Shown: positions 44,319 through 55,724 of the stretch, piece after piece
Position numbering within the stretch: the stretch's first letter is position 1
Layout of the letters: each line of letters opens with the position of its first letter
Assembly (NCBI GenBank): GCA_028673005.1
Contig: CM054116.1
Location: forward strand, 149,045,173-149,109,172
DNA: 64,000 bases
Source: Tanypteryx hageni
Lineage: Eukaryota > Arthropoda > Insecta > Odonata > Petaluridae
Direction of reading: 5' to 3'
Notes under the pieces: model-generated
Seen by the model: the letters and a program-made list of their open reading frames with translations, nothing else
Database searches by the model: none
Told to the model about the DNA's origin: nothing
Made by a program: the position numbers and the translations under genes

Positions 44319-44496
44319 AATCAGATTTTGTTTTAACGTTTTTGTTTTTGTTTAATTAATTTTAATCTACACACAGTACCGTATATGTTGCTTTCTGGGT
44401 GCTTTGCGATGTTGCCAAATGTCTTCTTTCTCTCACTTGCTGGTAGGCGGTCTCTCACCTTCGTCATGGCCTGCACAAAAACCCCTTTATCTCCTC

Positions 44497-45984
44497 TTAA
44501 GTTTCGTCCTCACTGATTTCGTCGCTGCTAGAATCCTCATCGAGGTTGATAATTAAGGGTTCCACGATATTCTTTAGCACTTGGTCCTTGGCGGCATAGA
44601 AGTCCTCCACCTTGATAGTGTGTTTCACAGCGTTTTCCCACACGCGCTTTGGGGTGTTATGCAGTGCCTCCTTGCACAGTTGCAAGACGTCTTTGATTTT
44701 GTGCGTTTTGTTGCGCTTCGCCTCGTAATTTTTAACCCAAGCCCATATAAGCTCGATTGGATTGAGTTCACAGTGGGCCACTGGAGTCCAAATTAGCTTT
44801 ACTCTCTTGCCGCTCTCTTTGATGATGCTATCTAGCAAGTATCTGTGATACTTGAAATGAGGTCTGCCGAGTTCAAGTAGTTCGCAACTGGTTAAAGACT
44901 CGTATGTATCTTGCCAGCCGGAATCATCTACCTCTGGCTCGATGCGATGCTCAATTTGCCAATTTATTATATCGTCCTTACGCCAACTTTTGGACGGATT
45001 TCTTGTTGTTGGGTCTTGCATGGTGTGATGCGGGGCTTGGTCATTAACAATAGCGGTTTCATGATCTATCGCATTTAAAATCAACAAAAAATACTCTTCA
45101 AAGTGTCGAGCATTCATCTCAGAATGATAGTCACCATCCTTTTTGTTTCCCTCGAACACGAGCATACAGTCATTCTCAGGCTGGAGAAAACCATCTTCAC
45201 CCCTATATGCAAAATAATTATTCTTTTTCCGGCACCAGAGGGAGTAATAAAGCCACTTTTCCAGCAATTGACCTCTTGAATTACACCTCGATCAAAGTTA
45301 ATATCATTATTACTTTCATTTACATTTTCCTGCCAACCATATGATAGTGTGTGATTTCCTCCACAAAATGTTTCGTCCAAATATATAATTTTCCATCTTT
45401 GACGAGCTGTCTTTGCATGTTGGTCCAGGATTCGGCGACTTTCAAAGCATACAGGCTTCCTGTTGTATTTTTTAAAGCGAAAGCCAAGCATCTTCATCCA
45501 CCTTAACAAAGTAGATTCACTTACGTCAGGAAAATCTGATTTCAGTTCGATTAGAATATTAGACACTATTGGATATTCTTTTCTTAAGTAAAAACTATGC
45601 ACTTTTCTTCGTAGCACTCCTTGAAACATTTCGTCTAATGCAATTCGCGCTCTACCGCTGCTTTTTTTGGGAGAACTTTCTGAAGGATGCACATTTTCCT
45701 TGCACTCATTACTTATATTTACTACAGTCCTTTCACTAACATTACAACACATTGCAGTATTTTTAACAACTTGATTAGGATCAAATTTAATCACACCATC
45801 GTTGACCATTTGAAAAAAATGTTCTAGCACTTTGAATGAAATTTTTCTCATGGCTGCGTATTTTTTTGTTAATCACAAAAGGCTCACTTTCTAAATTATT
45901 TTCTTGATCACTCGAGAAAAGACCATATTTGTTACTACTAATATTTTCTATTCGTTGTAAAGCTTGTCGCTTTCTTCGAGGCAT
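44497..45984 (-). pseudogene. DDE_3-type transposase with long D-E spacing, two 1-nt frameshifts
   Basis: It starts MPRRKRQALQRIENI; a winged-helix-like N-terminal region follows (MCCNVSERTVVNISNECKEN, VSESTLLRWMKMLGFRFKKY). The catalytic domain has IIYLDETFCGGNH, GAGKRIIILHIG, AIVNDQAPHHT and HCELNPIELIWAWVKNYEAK, then an acidic C-terminal tail (DEDSSSDEISEDET). The layout is that of IS630/Tc1-mariner DDE_3 enzymes, but the last two acidic residues are about 95 residues apart instead of 34-41. I recognise the HCELNPIE pattern from a recurrent arthropod family but cannot name it. Frame breaks lie near 45850 in an A7 run and near 45250 in a G4 run. Both are homopolymers, so sequencing error is possible. 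Confidence 0.88.
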
Positions 45985-46280
45985 AGCGAAAACACGAGGC
46001 ACCATCTGGACTGAGATGAGATACTAAATGAACTAAGAAAACAAAACTCTAGACAAAACAAGTACCTTCTTTATTACTCATTACATGAGTCATTAGCAAC
46101 TTCCAATGAGGCTAGATAGAGAGAGAAAGAGATAGGAGTTTAAATCCCGCTCAGCCATCCCGCACGCCAGATTGGTGTGGCAACGTCGCTACCTACATCA
46201 GCTTAGGAAATGAAGCGCCTTATGGCTACAAAGAAAAATATCTATATAAATTTATAATAAGTCTTTATTAAAAATTTGGT

Positions 46281-46733
46281 CCCTACAAAACATTTTCTTT
46301 ATGTCTCTCTTTACAACAATGTTTTCAGTATTCCTCTATCATTTTACCCCACTGACGAGTTTCTTTTTAAAGTTCTAACCCAACTAAAACCATTGTAATC
46401 AACATAGAGCTTAGAAAATTATTGCATTGCCTCTATTATATCTTAGTTCATCAATGTTTTAAATTTCAAAAGATTTTGTTCAGTAGTTATTCGTTTATGA
46501 ATTATTATATATGACTACTTTCGCACAATTTGGCTGCGTAGCTGGTTTTTACGGGTAGTTTCTGTGTTTAACTCGCCGTAAAATTTTGCATTTTCTTTCT
46601 AAAAATATTATAAAATCAAACCTTATTAAGCATAAAATAAGCTTTCTTATGGTATTTTTGTATATTCTTTCTAATAAACATAGCGCAAATGATCGCGCGT
46701 CAAAGTTGAGATGCACGTCTTTTTGATGCGGAT
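46281..46733 (-). repeat. Right long inverted arm of the DDE element
   Basis: Partner of 43867-44318. It reads from CCTACAAAACATTTTC through CCCCACTGACGAGTTTC to TTTTTGATGCGGAT. 46362-46733 is also collinear with the solo arm at 9360-9742. Confidence 0.85.
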
Positions 46734-46853
46734 AGTAGAGAAAATTATAATTCAAAAAGAAAATTAAATGTGTTTTTCCTTTTTATAAGTTTCCCTTCAA
46801 AATACTTGGGGTCGTACTATATTCGGGGTCGCATTATTTTCGGGCTAATACGG

Positions 46854-48229
46854 TTTTAGAGAATAAGCAGTTCGAATGTGGGTAAATATAACCATGTGGT
46901 GTCTCAAGCAAACAAGGCAAACAACAGAGTTGGAGCTGGCGTAAAGCAGCTTACCAAATTCTATTGGCATTGCATGCTAACCCATCTGTTTGTGTATTTC
47001 CTTTGTCTCCCAAAGTTGATATTGCTAAAAACCCTATCAATTTTGACCTTAATTCTTCCATGAAAATCGATAGTGATGCCACTCCTGTTGTTTCCAGCAT
47101 TTTGCCTGGTTTACTTTCTTGCAATATAAAAGGAAGTTAATCTAAAATTAGCCATTCTTTGCTTGATATAAGCACAGCTTAATATGAGTTTTCAGGCTTG
47201 CTCAGATGAACTTGTATCCACCTTAGCCGTGTTAACAAAGAAATGATTCCCAAAGCTATTTTGGATTAATATAATTCCAAGTTTAATGGTTTTAAAACAT
47301 TTGTTTTGCCGTAACTTGTTAATGATCATCTCTTCCCCTCCCATTCCTCACTTTTATCCATTGTGAAACATATACCCCTTCACCCAAACCTTCCTATGCC
47401 TCTATCTCCTCCATAGATTAAATTGTTTGGACCAATCATTTCTTCCCTTTGCCTAATTCCTCCCAAAACCTCCATATCCACCATAGATGCAGCAGTTGGA
47501 CTACTTTGTGTGATTTTAGTATTACTTCCCTCCCCCCAATCCCTCCCAAGCCTCAATCTTCCCCATAGATACAATAGATTGATTACTTTTTATGTACTTC
47601 TTATTCCTTTTTCCCACTTTTGTTTGTGTGTTTTCATTGGTGGTTTCTTCACACATGACTTTTGCTTCCTCTCATTGGTAGTTTATCCCTATAGGTTTAG
47701 TATATAAAGTGTATCACAGCGATATTTATACCTGAAGATGACTTTTAACTGTTGAAACTTGGGTCGTGTCTCTAATAAATAAAGTGGAATTTTTTACAGA
47801 GTGATTCTTACTTTCTTTCATTTTAATGGTTTTAAATTCACTTGTGATAAACTATCAGAATCCTCAAACTATGCCGTATTTAAAACAAGTGCAGTTATGG
47901 CTTACTTAGCGATTTAAATAACAGAGAGAATTGGTCTAATGGTGTTTGTGTGAGGTGATTTAATATAAGAATATTAAGACTTGTCCCAAAAAATCACGAG
48001 TCGCAAAGCAGTGTCAGTGTTGCTGAAGCTCTTCCTCCTGTTACTCTACTGATGATGGCTGTGGGAATATCTGTTGAAATAGTTCCTGTCACCCCTACTG
48101 TACTGGCTCCCAATAGTAATTGTTCCTGCTCTTTTGGTTGCACCTGCTGGTGAAATACCTGGCCCCTCACTTAATGTGGCATCATGAAACCCAAACAAAG
48201 CCAACTAGCTAATGGTGATTGAAGCTTAA
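46854..48229. other. Gene-free stretch with Penelope-like tail
   Basis: No coding sequence is recognised. 47350-47580 contains a degenerate repeat of about 95 bp (CCTCC...CCATAGAT units, three times). 47738-47815 is described separately. 47840-48200 might be decayed LINE ORF1 sequence upstream of the endonuclease fragment, but no motif supports it. Confidence 0.35.
47738..47815 (+). repeat. Penelope-like terminal tail with hammerhead-like order
   Basis: It reads CCTGAAGATGAC, then TGTTGAAACTTGGGTCGTGT, then TAATAAATAAAGTGGA. The CTGAAGA, GAAAC and GTC elements are in hammerhead order, and the tail matches the arm at 12110-12152. Helix II is weak in this copy. Likely the 3' remnant of a retroelement. 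Confidence 0.45.
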
Positions 48230-48430
48230 ATTTCTTTTACAGTAATGTACAATCCATTAGAAACAAGGTATATGCCCTTGAGATTTTACTTCATGACTTG
48301 GATTCGGATATTTTGCTCATGATTGAACATGGCTGTCTTCTGAAGAAATATTTGTTTTTAATATTCCTGGTTTTAATTTAATTTCTTCCTTTTGTCCTGA
48401 AAGTGTGAAGCATGGTAATGTCTAGAGATG
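48230..48430 (+). pseudogene. LINE endonuclease N-terminal fragment
   Basis: The + strand reads SNVQSIRNKVYALEILLHDL, DSDILLMIEHG, the start of an APE endonuclease of jockey/CR1 type (xNVQSxxNK...L......DIL...E). The catalytic Glu of the E(H/T)W box is present (IEHG). Stops follow quickly. Neither the rest of the endonuclease nor a reverse transcriptase is adjacent. Confidence 0.55.
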
Positions 48431-48869
48431 TGAAGGTGGGATCAAACCTTGTTTAAACACTGAAGAGTTTTGGGAATTTTGGGAAGGAATAAACCATTGG
48501 GGATTTCGAAAAAATGCGAAAAAAAAATATTTCATAACTTTAAATAGGTGTGTGATTACTAGTACATCATTTCTTGCATGTACAATAACATAAATGATTA
48601 TCTTTAACCCATAAATGCCATCCAACATGTCATTACATCTAGATAAAACTTCACATGCCACCATCCTGCATGTTAGTATATTAAGCGTCATTGCTAGCTT
48701 TATTTATTTTTTGCCGTGCTTGAAATTATTCAACCATAAAAGTCTTGGTATATTTTAGAAGAGGAAGTGTCAGCCTTAGTAATTTGTTTCATTAATTAAT
48801 TTATGTTGTATTTCTTATTTTTTATAAATAGTTGAAATTTTGTGAATAGAGTAGACCAGTGGTTTCTAA

Positions 48870-51096
48870 TAGAGCCCAGCATACCAGCAGTTTACCCGAC
48901 CCGACCCGTGGGTACCCGCAGCGAAAGTTGTGGATCGGGTCAGATATAGAGTGCTTCCATGCGGGTACGGGTCGGGTTCGGACACAAAAGGCACCGGTGC
49001 AGGTAAAGAGCGGGTCGAAAACTAGTTTTAATTCCAATTCAATTTGCCTCGCCAATGTAGGCACAGGAACTTTTTACACGCCTTTTACTGTTAGCAAAGC
49101 CCACCCTCGCGGTCAGAAGTAGCGTTATATAGGGAGATACATATTTGCTATTTATGCAGGTCGGCTTTGTGTATCATGTGTCAAGAAAAGTGTCTGACAA
49201 AAAACGATTCCTTTTATTATATAAATAGATACAAAGTTGAAATTGACAAACGACTGTCAATTACGTTTAGTAGAAGAGAATGTGGAGAGGGGGGCAAGAA
49301 AGGGTGAAGAGGGGAATTATGTAGTACAATGTAATTATGACGGATTGGTTTGTGCGAGAACTCTCCCTTTTAACCAGTTGGTTTTGCCCATTCATGCAAG
49401 TAACATATATCTTTGTGAATTCGCTTTTGAAGAGACGTGGTTACATATAAGAGTGCCTATCAGCATTCTTTATATGTTATTTAACGTTCAAATATATAGT
49501 GTTTTTTCGTCAAATAATCGCATGTGAGTTGTAATATTTTATACTTTGTATGCGAGAGAAAGTAACGGCAGTTATTTTATAAAATTACATTGGTGAGTTA
49601 TATGTGATTTTGACTTTTGTGACAGAATATCAATATACCACATCCTTAAAAGGAACCAATACCAGCTGATTGAATGGTATGTAAAATTGTCAGTTATAAG
49701 GTAATGCATCTTTCAATTATAAATCTTAATTTTAATTGAAATATTACTTTTATCTGCGCTTCAGATTTGAACAATGAATACTGACCAGATAAGAAGGAAC
49801 CTTTTGAAGTTAGAGTACCCTCTAAGTATAGAATAAAATACCAAATCCAAAATTTGGGAAAGGTTCTGTGAAATTTTAGATGAAAAGGGCGAACTGATTT
49901 CGAAGACAATTGCTTGCAGTAGTTGTAAAAATGTTTACCATTATGATAATAGGAAGCTGGGAACATCAAGTTTATTGCGACACAAGTGTGAAAATAACAA
50001 AGAAGGCACACCTAAAATTACAAATTTTCTTGTGCCGAAAAAATGCGATTTATCAAAATTATCAGCTGGAAAGAAAAAAAAGGTTTTAGATGGCTGTGTT
50101 GAACTTGTAGTTAGAGATTTGAGACCTTTTGAGATACTCTCAGGAGATGGGTTTAAAAATTTATAAAATTTCTGTTTTTCTTCACCCCCTTCTAAAGAGT
50201 GTGAAATTGTTAAAAACTGTAGAAAAGTATGAAATCTATGAGAAAGTAAAGTAAGTATTGATAACATTAAAAAGGAGAAGGGATATGAAATCTAATCTGT
50301 TACACCAAATCCGTGTATGCTTGTAGAGCAACCGATGAAAAGATATAAAATATCAGACACCTTAGTTCAGTTTATGGATACAGACACAGTAAATGATCAT
50401 ATTTCTCCCGACGAATAAACTGCATATATTGACTTAAACTATCTGACGACACTACTAATAATTTTGATTTGATAAAATGGTGGGATAAGCAAAAGAATTG
50501 TTTGCTATATTGAAGTATTTTAGCGAATCGTATTTTTGCAATACCAGTGACCATTGCTCTGTCAGAGAGGTGTTTTAGATTGGCGGGACATGTTGTTAGT
50601 GAAAGAAGAAACAGTTTTAGTCCCGCAGACGTGGATGATGTCCTATTTTAAATAGTCATTTTAAATCTCAATGTGGATACTATTAATTAATGTTTCCTTT
50701 TTCAATTAAATTATTTTGTAAAATTTGTAATTTTTGTAAAAATAAATTTTAGATACTTTAAATACATTTTTTTCAATTATAAAAATGAATGTTAATGTAC
50801 AATTACATTTCATTTTAATTTATACAAAATTAATGATTGACTCAGAAATAATATCTTTATTTTTTCACGATCTTGCTATGGATTTGTCTCTCGAGGACCA
50901 GACAGTTAAAAAAATATGGATCGGGTCGGACAATTAGGCCTTCTGTGCGGGTGCGAGCCTGCGGGTACGGGTCGGGTGTGGGTTAGTATTCTGAGGGTAC
51001 GGCTCGGGTATGGGTTAGTAGTCTGCGGGTACGGATTGGGTACAGTTAGTAGTCTGTGGGTACGGGTGGAAAATACCATACCCATGCAGGACTCTA
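48870..51096 (+). mobile_element. hAT element, copy 2, nested in a hAT MITE
   Basis: Inverted ends TAGAGCCCAGCAT and, from the right, TAGAGTCCTGCAT are flanked by GTTTCTAA (48862-48869) and GTTTCTAT (51097-51104), 7 of 8. Minisatellites of GGGTACGGGTCGGGT type lie inside both ends. It is the inverted sister of 32060-34844. The gene inside has a large internal deletion. Confidence 0.92.
49774..50650 (+). pseudogene. hAT (BED-type) transposase, copy 2, core deleted
   Basis: It opens with MNTDQIRRNLLKLEYPLS and a complete BED finger: SKIWERFCEILDEKGELISK, then CSSCKNVYHYD and TSSLLRHKCE. A linker follows (TPKITNFLVPKKCDLSKLSA). The frame then runs to RPFEILSGDGFKNL and stops at 50166. The RNase H core is absent: sequence resumes at about 50320 with MLVEQPMKRYKISDTLVQFM and a dimerisation relic (SERCFRLAGHVVSERRNSF). 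Copy 1 keeps the core but lost the finger, so neither copy is complete. Confidence 0.88.
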
Positions 51097-51634
51097 GTTT
51101 CTATACCTTTTGTGAGTGTGGCACCCTTTCAAAGTTAAACAGAATTTCGCGGCATCCCAGTCTTCAAGCAATGCTTTTATATTTTCACAAATGAATATTA
51201 AAACCTTTGGACATATCCATTTGCTGGTATCACACCATAATCAATTTATTAGAGATTAAATTAATACCCTAGTTGCCTGTAAACACATCCAAGTTGTTGA
51301 TTTATTTACAAAACTAAATTTATCGTGGTATCCCCTAAAAATCAGCTCTGGCACCCCAGTGTGCCGCAGCACCCAGGTTGGGAACCACTGCAGTAGACCC
51401 TCATGCAAAAGCAGTTTTGTGATAAAATGCCCTGTGCGAATTTAATGATTTATGAAACATATAGTGATAGGTTTTTAGAGTTTGGGAAGTTATATGTATT
51501 TTTAGTATGTAAAAATTGTAAGATAAGATATTATTAACTAGACAAACTGTGGCATGCACATCGACTGATATCAAATCAGAAGGGCCAGTTAAACAAAGGT
51601 TAAATTGAAATAATGATTAACACGTATGCAGTAT

Positions 51635-51857
51635 TGTGGACTGTATAATTAACGTAGTCTAAAGGTTCTACACACACAAAAAAGACAAGCACCGTAGTCC
51701 GCAACTCGTCATCAGTTTTCTCTGTCCTCTCTCTCGAACGTCTCAGCACACACTGTCGTCTCTCTCGAGCATCTCAACACACACTGTCGTCTCTGTCAAG
51801 CGTAGAGCCTCCGAAGCTTCGCTTCACCTAAACAAAAGAGTTTTATAAACCGCAACA
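51635..51857 (-). repeat. BEL/Pao 3' LTR (223 bp)
   Basis: On the - strand a purine tract (CAACGGGGGGAGC, 51858-51871) is followed after TTA by TGTTGCGGTTTATAAAACTC, taken as the LTR start. The end is placed at CAGTCCACA (51635). Inside are three imperfect 33-bp repeats (CTGTCGTCTCTCTCGAGCAT-type, 51715-51800) that would modulate promoter length. No matching 5' LTR is seen on the right, so the limits rest on the purine tract and TG...CA ends alone. Confidence 0.55.
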
Positions 51858-51984
51858 TAAGCTCCCCCCGTTGAATTTACAAAATTCAAAACAATTGACA
51901 TATTACATACAACAACAACATATTACATTGCAATACTAAATACTATTAAACACTTTATAAGCACATTAGTGTAGGGATAAAATT

Positions 51985-54728
51985 ATCAATTTATGTATAG
52001 GTCTCTTTACAATGCCGGTGGGAGTTTTTATGCTGGCTACTCGAACCAGCCCATCTTCTCGCGGAAATACTTCCTGGATGACTGCAATCCTCCAAGAAAG
52101 CGGGGGTAGGTTGTCCTCCTTGACCAGAACCACATTCCCAGGTTGAAGATTCTTCTGTTCCGAGCGCCATTTTCTTCTCTGCTGAATCCATGGACCACCT
52201 CTTCCATAACTGCTGCATCACCTGTTGAATATGCTGCCATCTGGAAAGATGCTTCAGCGACACATCAGACAGACTAGGCTCAGGGAAGGAGGTTAAAGGA
52301 CCACCAATGAGAAAATGACCAGGGGTAAGATAACTTGGATCATTAGGGTCGTCGGATAAGACTGTAATAGGTCTGGAGTTTAAGCAAGCTTCTATTTATG
52401 TGAGAAGGGTTGACAGCTCCTCGAAAGTAAAAATGGATGTTCCCGTTATTCGTTTTAAATGATACTTCATTGATTGCACTCCAGCTACCCATAATCCTCC
52501 AAAGTGTGGAGAACTGGGAGGAATAAAATGCCATTTGATTCTCTCAGTAGCTGCAAAGTCCTGTATCTGGGCTACTCTGTTTTCTACAAACGTTTTCCAA
52601 CGCGCAGCTGGCACTGCCAGCCATGATAGGACAATTGTTGAGTCTGTCCACAACATTGTCTTGGAAATATCTAAATTCAAAATAGGCGCTACTTTGTTTA
52701 CCAGTCGAGCAAGCAACAATGCTCCACACAATTCCAGTCGAGGGATCGTGATACATTTTACTGGTGCCATCTTTGATTTCGAACACAGTAATTTTGTTAC
52801 TATCTCCCCATGTTGAGACACTGAGCACAGGTATAAACAAGCACCATAAGCTCTTTCACTTGCATCTGAAAACCCATGTAATTGTATGTCTAACAGGATT
52901 CCTTTGGCTAACACACGTCGTTCGATTGGAATGTTCTTAACTTCAGGGAGAAGTGAACACAGTTTCTTCCAGTCTGATAATAACTCAGTTGTTAGACATT
53001 CATCCCATTGTAGATTACACTGCCATAATTTCTGTAGAAACATTTTATATATAATAACAATGGGACTTACTAGCCCAAGCGGGTCAAAAATAGATGCAAT
53101 CACAGAAGACACTGTACGTTTAGTGACAGGTGAGTTTGGCTGAACGCTTAACAACATCGAGGATAATGATGGTGTCTTAATAGCAATTGAAAACATGTCT
53201 TGCATTGGATCCCATAATAACCCAAGTGTTTTGACTTCATTAATGCTGTCAAAATGTCTTGGCAATTCCGTTTCTCTGTATTCTGGTGGGACGGCTTCCA
53301 GAATGGCAAAATGATTAGAGCAAAACTTTCTCAACTGAAAGCCACCGGTACTGAGTATATCTATCAATTCCTGTTGCAATTGAAGCTCTTCCTTGCAGTT
53401 GTTTGCCCTGCAGAGCACATCATCAATGTAAAAGTCTCTTCGCAATACTTCAGCAGCATGACTGCTTCTTCCTCAGCTAATTGCTGAAGACATCTCGTTG
53501 CAAGAAACGGAGCTGACGCCGTACCATATGTGAGTGTGGTGAGCTCATAGATGTTCACTGTATCTGTAGATGATCTTCTCCAGAAAATGTGCTGGAGTCC
53601 AGTATCGTCAGCATGCACCTGGACCTGTCTATATATTTTAGCGATGTCTGATGTAAACACCACTTCATGAGTTCGAAATCGTAGAACTATGGAACTCAGA
53701 TCTTGTTGTAATGTGGCTCCAATTAACAGCGTATCATTCAGGGATGTTCCTGTAGTCGTCTTGGCGGAAGCATAAAAAACTACCCTCATCTTGGTGGTGG
53801 AGCTAGCTTCTTTGATCACTGCATGGTGGGGCAAGTAAAACAATTCCCTCTGGTAGTTGGTTGCGTTGTCATCTAGCCTTTTCATATGGCCAAGCTCTTC
53901 ATACTCTTGAAGAAAGGCATTGTAAGTCTGACGCAAAGGTGGCTGTCTGTGTAGTCGGCGTTCCAATTGTTGTAGTCGTGTGCTTGCCTGTTGATATGAG
54001 TCACCTAAATGTCTTACTCCCTGGCGGCGAGGCAATCGAACAATGAACCTGCCCATAGAGTCTCTTCTGGTGTGTTCCTTGAAATGTTGTTCACATAACT
54101 CTTCCTCCCTCGTAGGTAATGGTTGAACCAGTTCCTCGATTTCCCAAAAACATTGAAGTTGCTTATCCAATACGTTGTCTCTTCTAGTAAGGAATGATCG
54201 CTGTGAAGCATATCCTGAGGTATGGCAGGGAAGCCTTCCAGCTAGGATGTATCCAAACTTGGTATCTTGCAGAATTGGGTAGTTGCCAGTTCTGGTTCTT
54301 TGATCAGGGCATTAGAGCTGAAGGTAGAACTCCGCACCTATTAGAAGATCTATCTTGCTTGGCTCATTGAACTTGTCATCGGCTAACACAATATCTGAAG
54401 GTATACCCCAATCCTTGTAATCAATGAAAGTTGAGGGAACGTTGTCTGTTATCTTCTGAAGAATGGAACAATTGAGGTTGACCTTGAAGTCATTTGTTCT
54501 TGAATGGACACCTACATTAACACTGTGCGTGGTGCCTGCAGTCACATCCCCGATGCCTTGTATCGGAATTACGTCTCGAATTTTCTTTAAATTGAGTAGT
54601 CTAACCATCTCGTCAGTAATGAAGTTGCTTTGTGAGCAACTATCGAGAAGAGCGCGGCATTGATGAAGTCTACCTAATGAGTCCTCCACATTTACAATAA
54701 CTGTGGACAATAGCACCTGCTTAATCAA
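51985..54728 (-). pseudogene. BEL/Pao pol: protease, RT, RNase H, integrase end
   Basis: The protease (54312-54728) has RALLDSCSQSNFITDEMVRL, where the active-site D(S/T)G reads DSC. The reverse transcriptase (about 53364-54170, then another frame from 53445) includes STTKMRVVFYASAKTTTGTS, FTSDIAKIYRQVQVH and FYIDDVLCRANN with the YIDD box. RNase H follows (HGFSDASERAYGACLYLCS, TMLWTDSTIVLSWL). At about 52555 the RNase H frame runs directly into the integrase end (IKWHFIPPSSPHFGGLW), so the rest of RNase H and the integrase catalytic core are deleted. DUF5641-type sequence follows (PGHFLIGGPLTSFPEPSLSD, SRWQHIQQVMQQLWKRWS). Frameshifts lie near 53440, 54170-54310 and 52190. The copy cannot integrate. 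Confidence 0.92.
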
Positions 54729-55001
54729 TCATCGTTTTAAGGCACAGTAACTTCCCAATGTCCTTGAATCGTTCTCTAATTGGTTGGGGCTGACGTTCCT
54801 GAAGTGGTCACTAGTTGAGCCACATTGTAAGTGTGGTCGTTCATTCCCGTCAGGCAATTTTGTTGTAACCGGTCTCTCAAAATGAAGCAGCGTATTGTGT
54901 TTCCTATCACATTTCCGACAATTGCCTGATTGGCACTCCTTAACGCTATGAAAAGCCTTTAGACAGTTAAAGCATAATTTGTTTTGCTTAACACACTCTA
55001 T

Positions 55002-55646
55002 TCATTGTTGTACGCTAGCATTAGCAAAGGTTAAACATTTCTGCAACCCATGATTTTGTTCACAATACGGGCACAATGTACTGTTGCTCGTCGTCATAAA
55101 GGAACTAGATGACCTGGTCTTGTTCAATTTGAATTTGGATTCCACTGGTTTGTATATATTGCTGCCGCTAGCCTTAACTGGTTGACTGGGTTGCAATAAT
55201 TCTAACGTTTGACATGTTTTTTCTAGGAATTTAATAAACTCCTCTAATTTGGGAAAGTCATGTAACACTGATGTAGTCTCCCACTCCTTTCTGATAGAAG
55301 GGCCCAAATGGTCTAGAGTCAATTGCATAAGCATTTTTTCATGCAATGGTGTTTCTAGGCTTAAAGCTTCAACTGCATTTAAATTGCTTGATAAATGATT
55401 AACTACTTGTCTCAACTCTGTAGCTGAATCATCGCTAGCCTTCATGGGCGTCAACAAAGCCTTAACATGCTTGGATGCAATGAGTTTTGGATTGTTGTAT
55501 CTCTGACATTTGAGGTTCCATGCAACACTAAAATTTTCATTTGACACTGTCAAATTCTGTAACAAAGCACGCGGTTCATCCTTTAAGGATGAAATCAAAT
55601 AATAAAACCTTTGAATATCTGGAAGTGCTGAATTGGCTACAATCAA
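55002..55646 (-). pseudogene. BEL/Pao gag (DUF1759-like with zinc knuckle)
   Basis: A 214-codon frame begins near IVANSALPDIQRFYYLISSL, then KDEPRALLQNLTVSNENFSV and AWNLKCQRYNNPKLIASKHV, the conserved pattern of BEL gag (L..L.G.A...I......Y..A...L..RY.....I). It ends with the knuckle CPYCEQNHGLQKCLTF (C..C....H....C). The N-terminal part is incomplete, with a stop before 55646. The frame is separated from the protease by about 270 bp of broken sequence, which contains a second Cys/His-rich stretch. Confidence 0.88.
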
Positions 55647-55724
55647 ACTTTCAAACGTGTCTCTGAGCTGTATCCATTGTACTCAAAGATGGCTAAAAAA
55701 ACTTTTGGTGTAAACTGAAAGAAA

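Larger units (their letters stand above)
43867..46733 (-). mobile_element. Long-TIR DDE element (IS630/Tc1-mariner-related)
   Basis: Inverted arms of about 450 bp (43867-44318 and 46281-46733) enclose one transposase gene on the - strand. Within each arm, the inner part begins ACTCGTCAGTGGGG followed by AAAA and GATAGAGGAAT. The outer 380 bp correspond to the solo arm at 9360-9742. No clear target duplication flanks the outer limits. It lies inside the pogo element at 42022. Confidence 0.8.
42022..46853 (+). mobile_element. pogo element, near intact, split by a nested insertion
   Basis: The ends are CTGTATTGACCCGAATATAG and, from the right, CCGTATTAGCCCGAAAATAA. The left flank is TA and the right flank TT. 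The transposase is at 42402-43727 on the + strand. A 2.9-kb DDE element (43867-46733) sits in the 3' part. The MITE at 59883-60218 is an internal-deletion derivative sharing both ends. Confidence 0.88.
48857..51390. mobile_element. hAT MITE interrupted by another hAT element
   Basis: Inverted ends CAGTGGTTTCTAA and, from the right, CAGTGGTTCCCAACC are flanked by GAGTAGAC (48849-48856) and CAGTAGAC (51391-51398), matching 7 of 8. The body is only about 300 bp, split after the first 13 bp by the element at 48870-51096. The right part includes GGCACCCTTTCAAAG and GGCACCCCAGTGTGCCGCAG, typical of such MITEs. Confidence 0.85.
51635..55700 (-). mobile_element. BEL/Pao LTR retrotransposon, defective
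   Basis: In - strand order: gag-like region with zinc knuckle (55002-55646), aspartic protease (54312-54728), reverse transcriptase, RNase H remnant, the last part of integrase, a DUF5641-type end, purine tract and LTR. The 5' LTR is missing. The left side of gag fades near 55690 where a Penelope-like hairpin begins at 55725. Confidence 0.9.
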
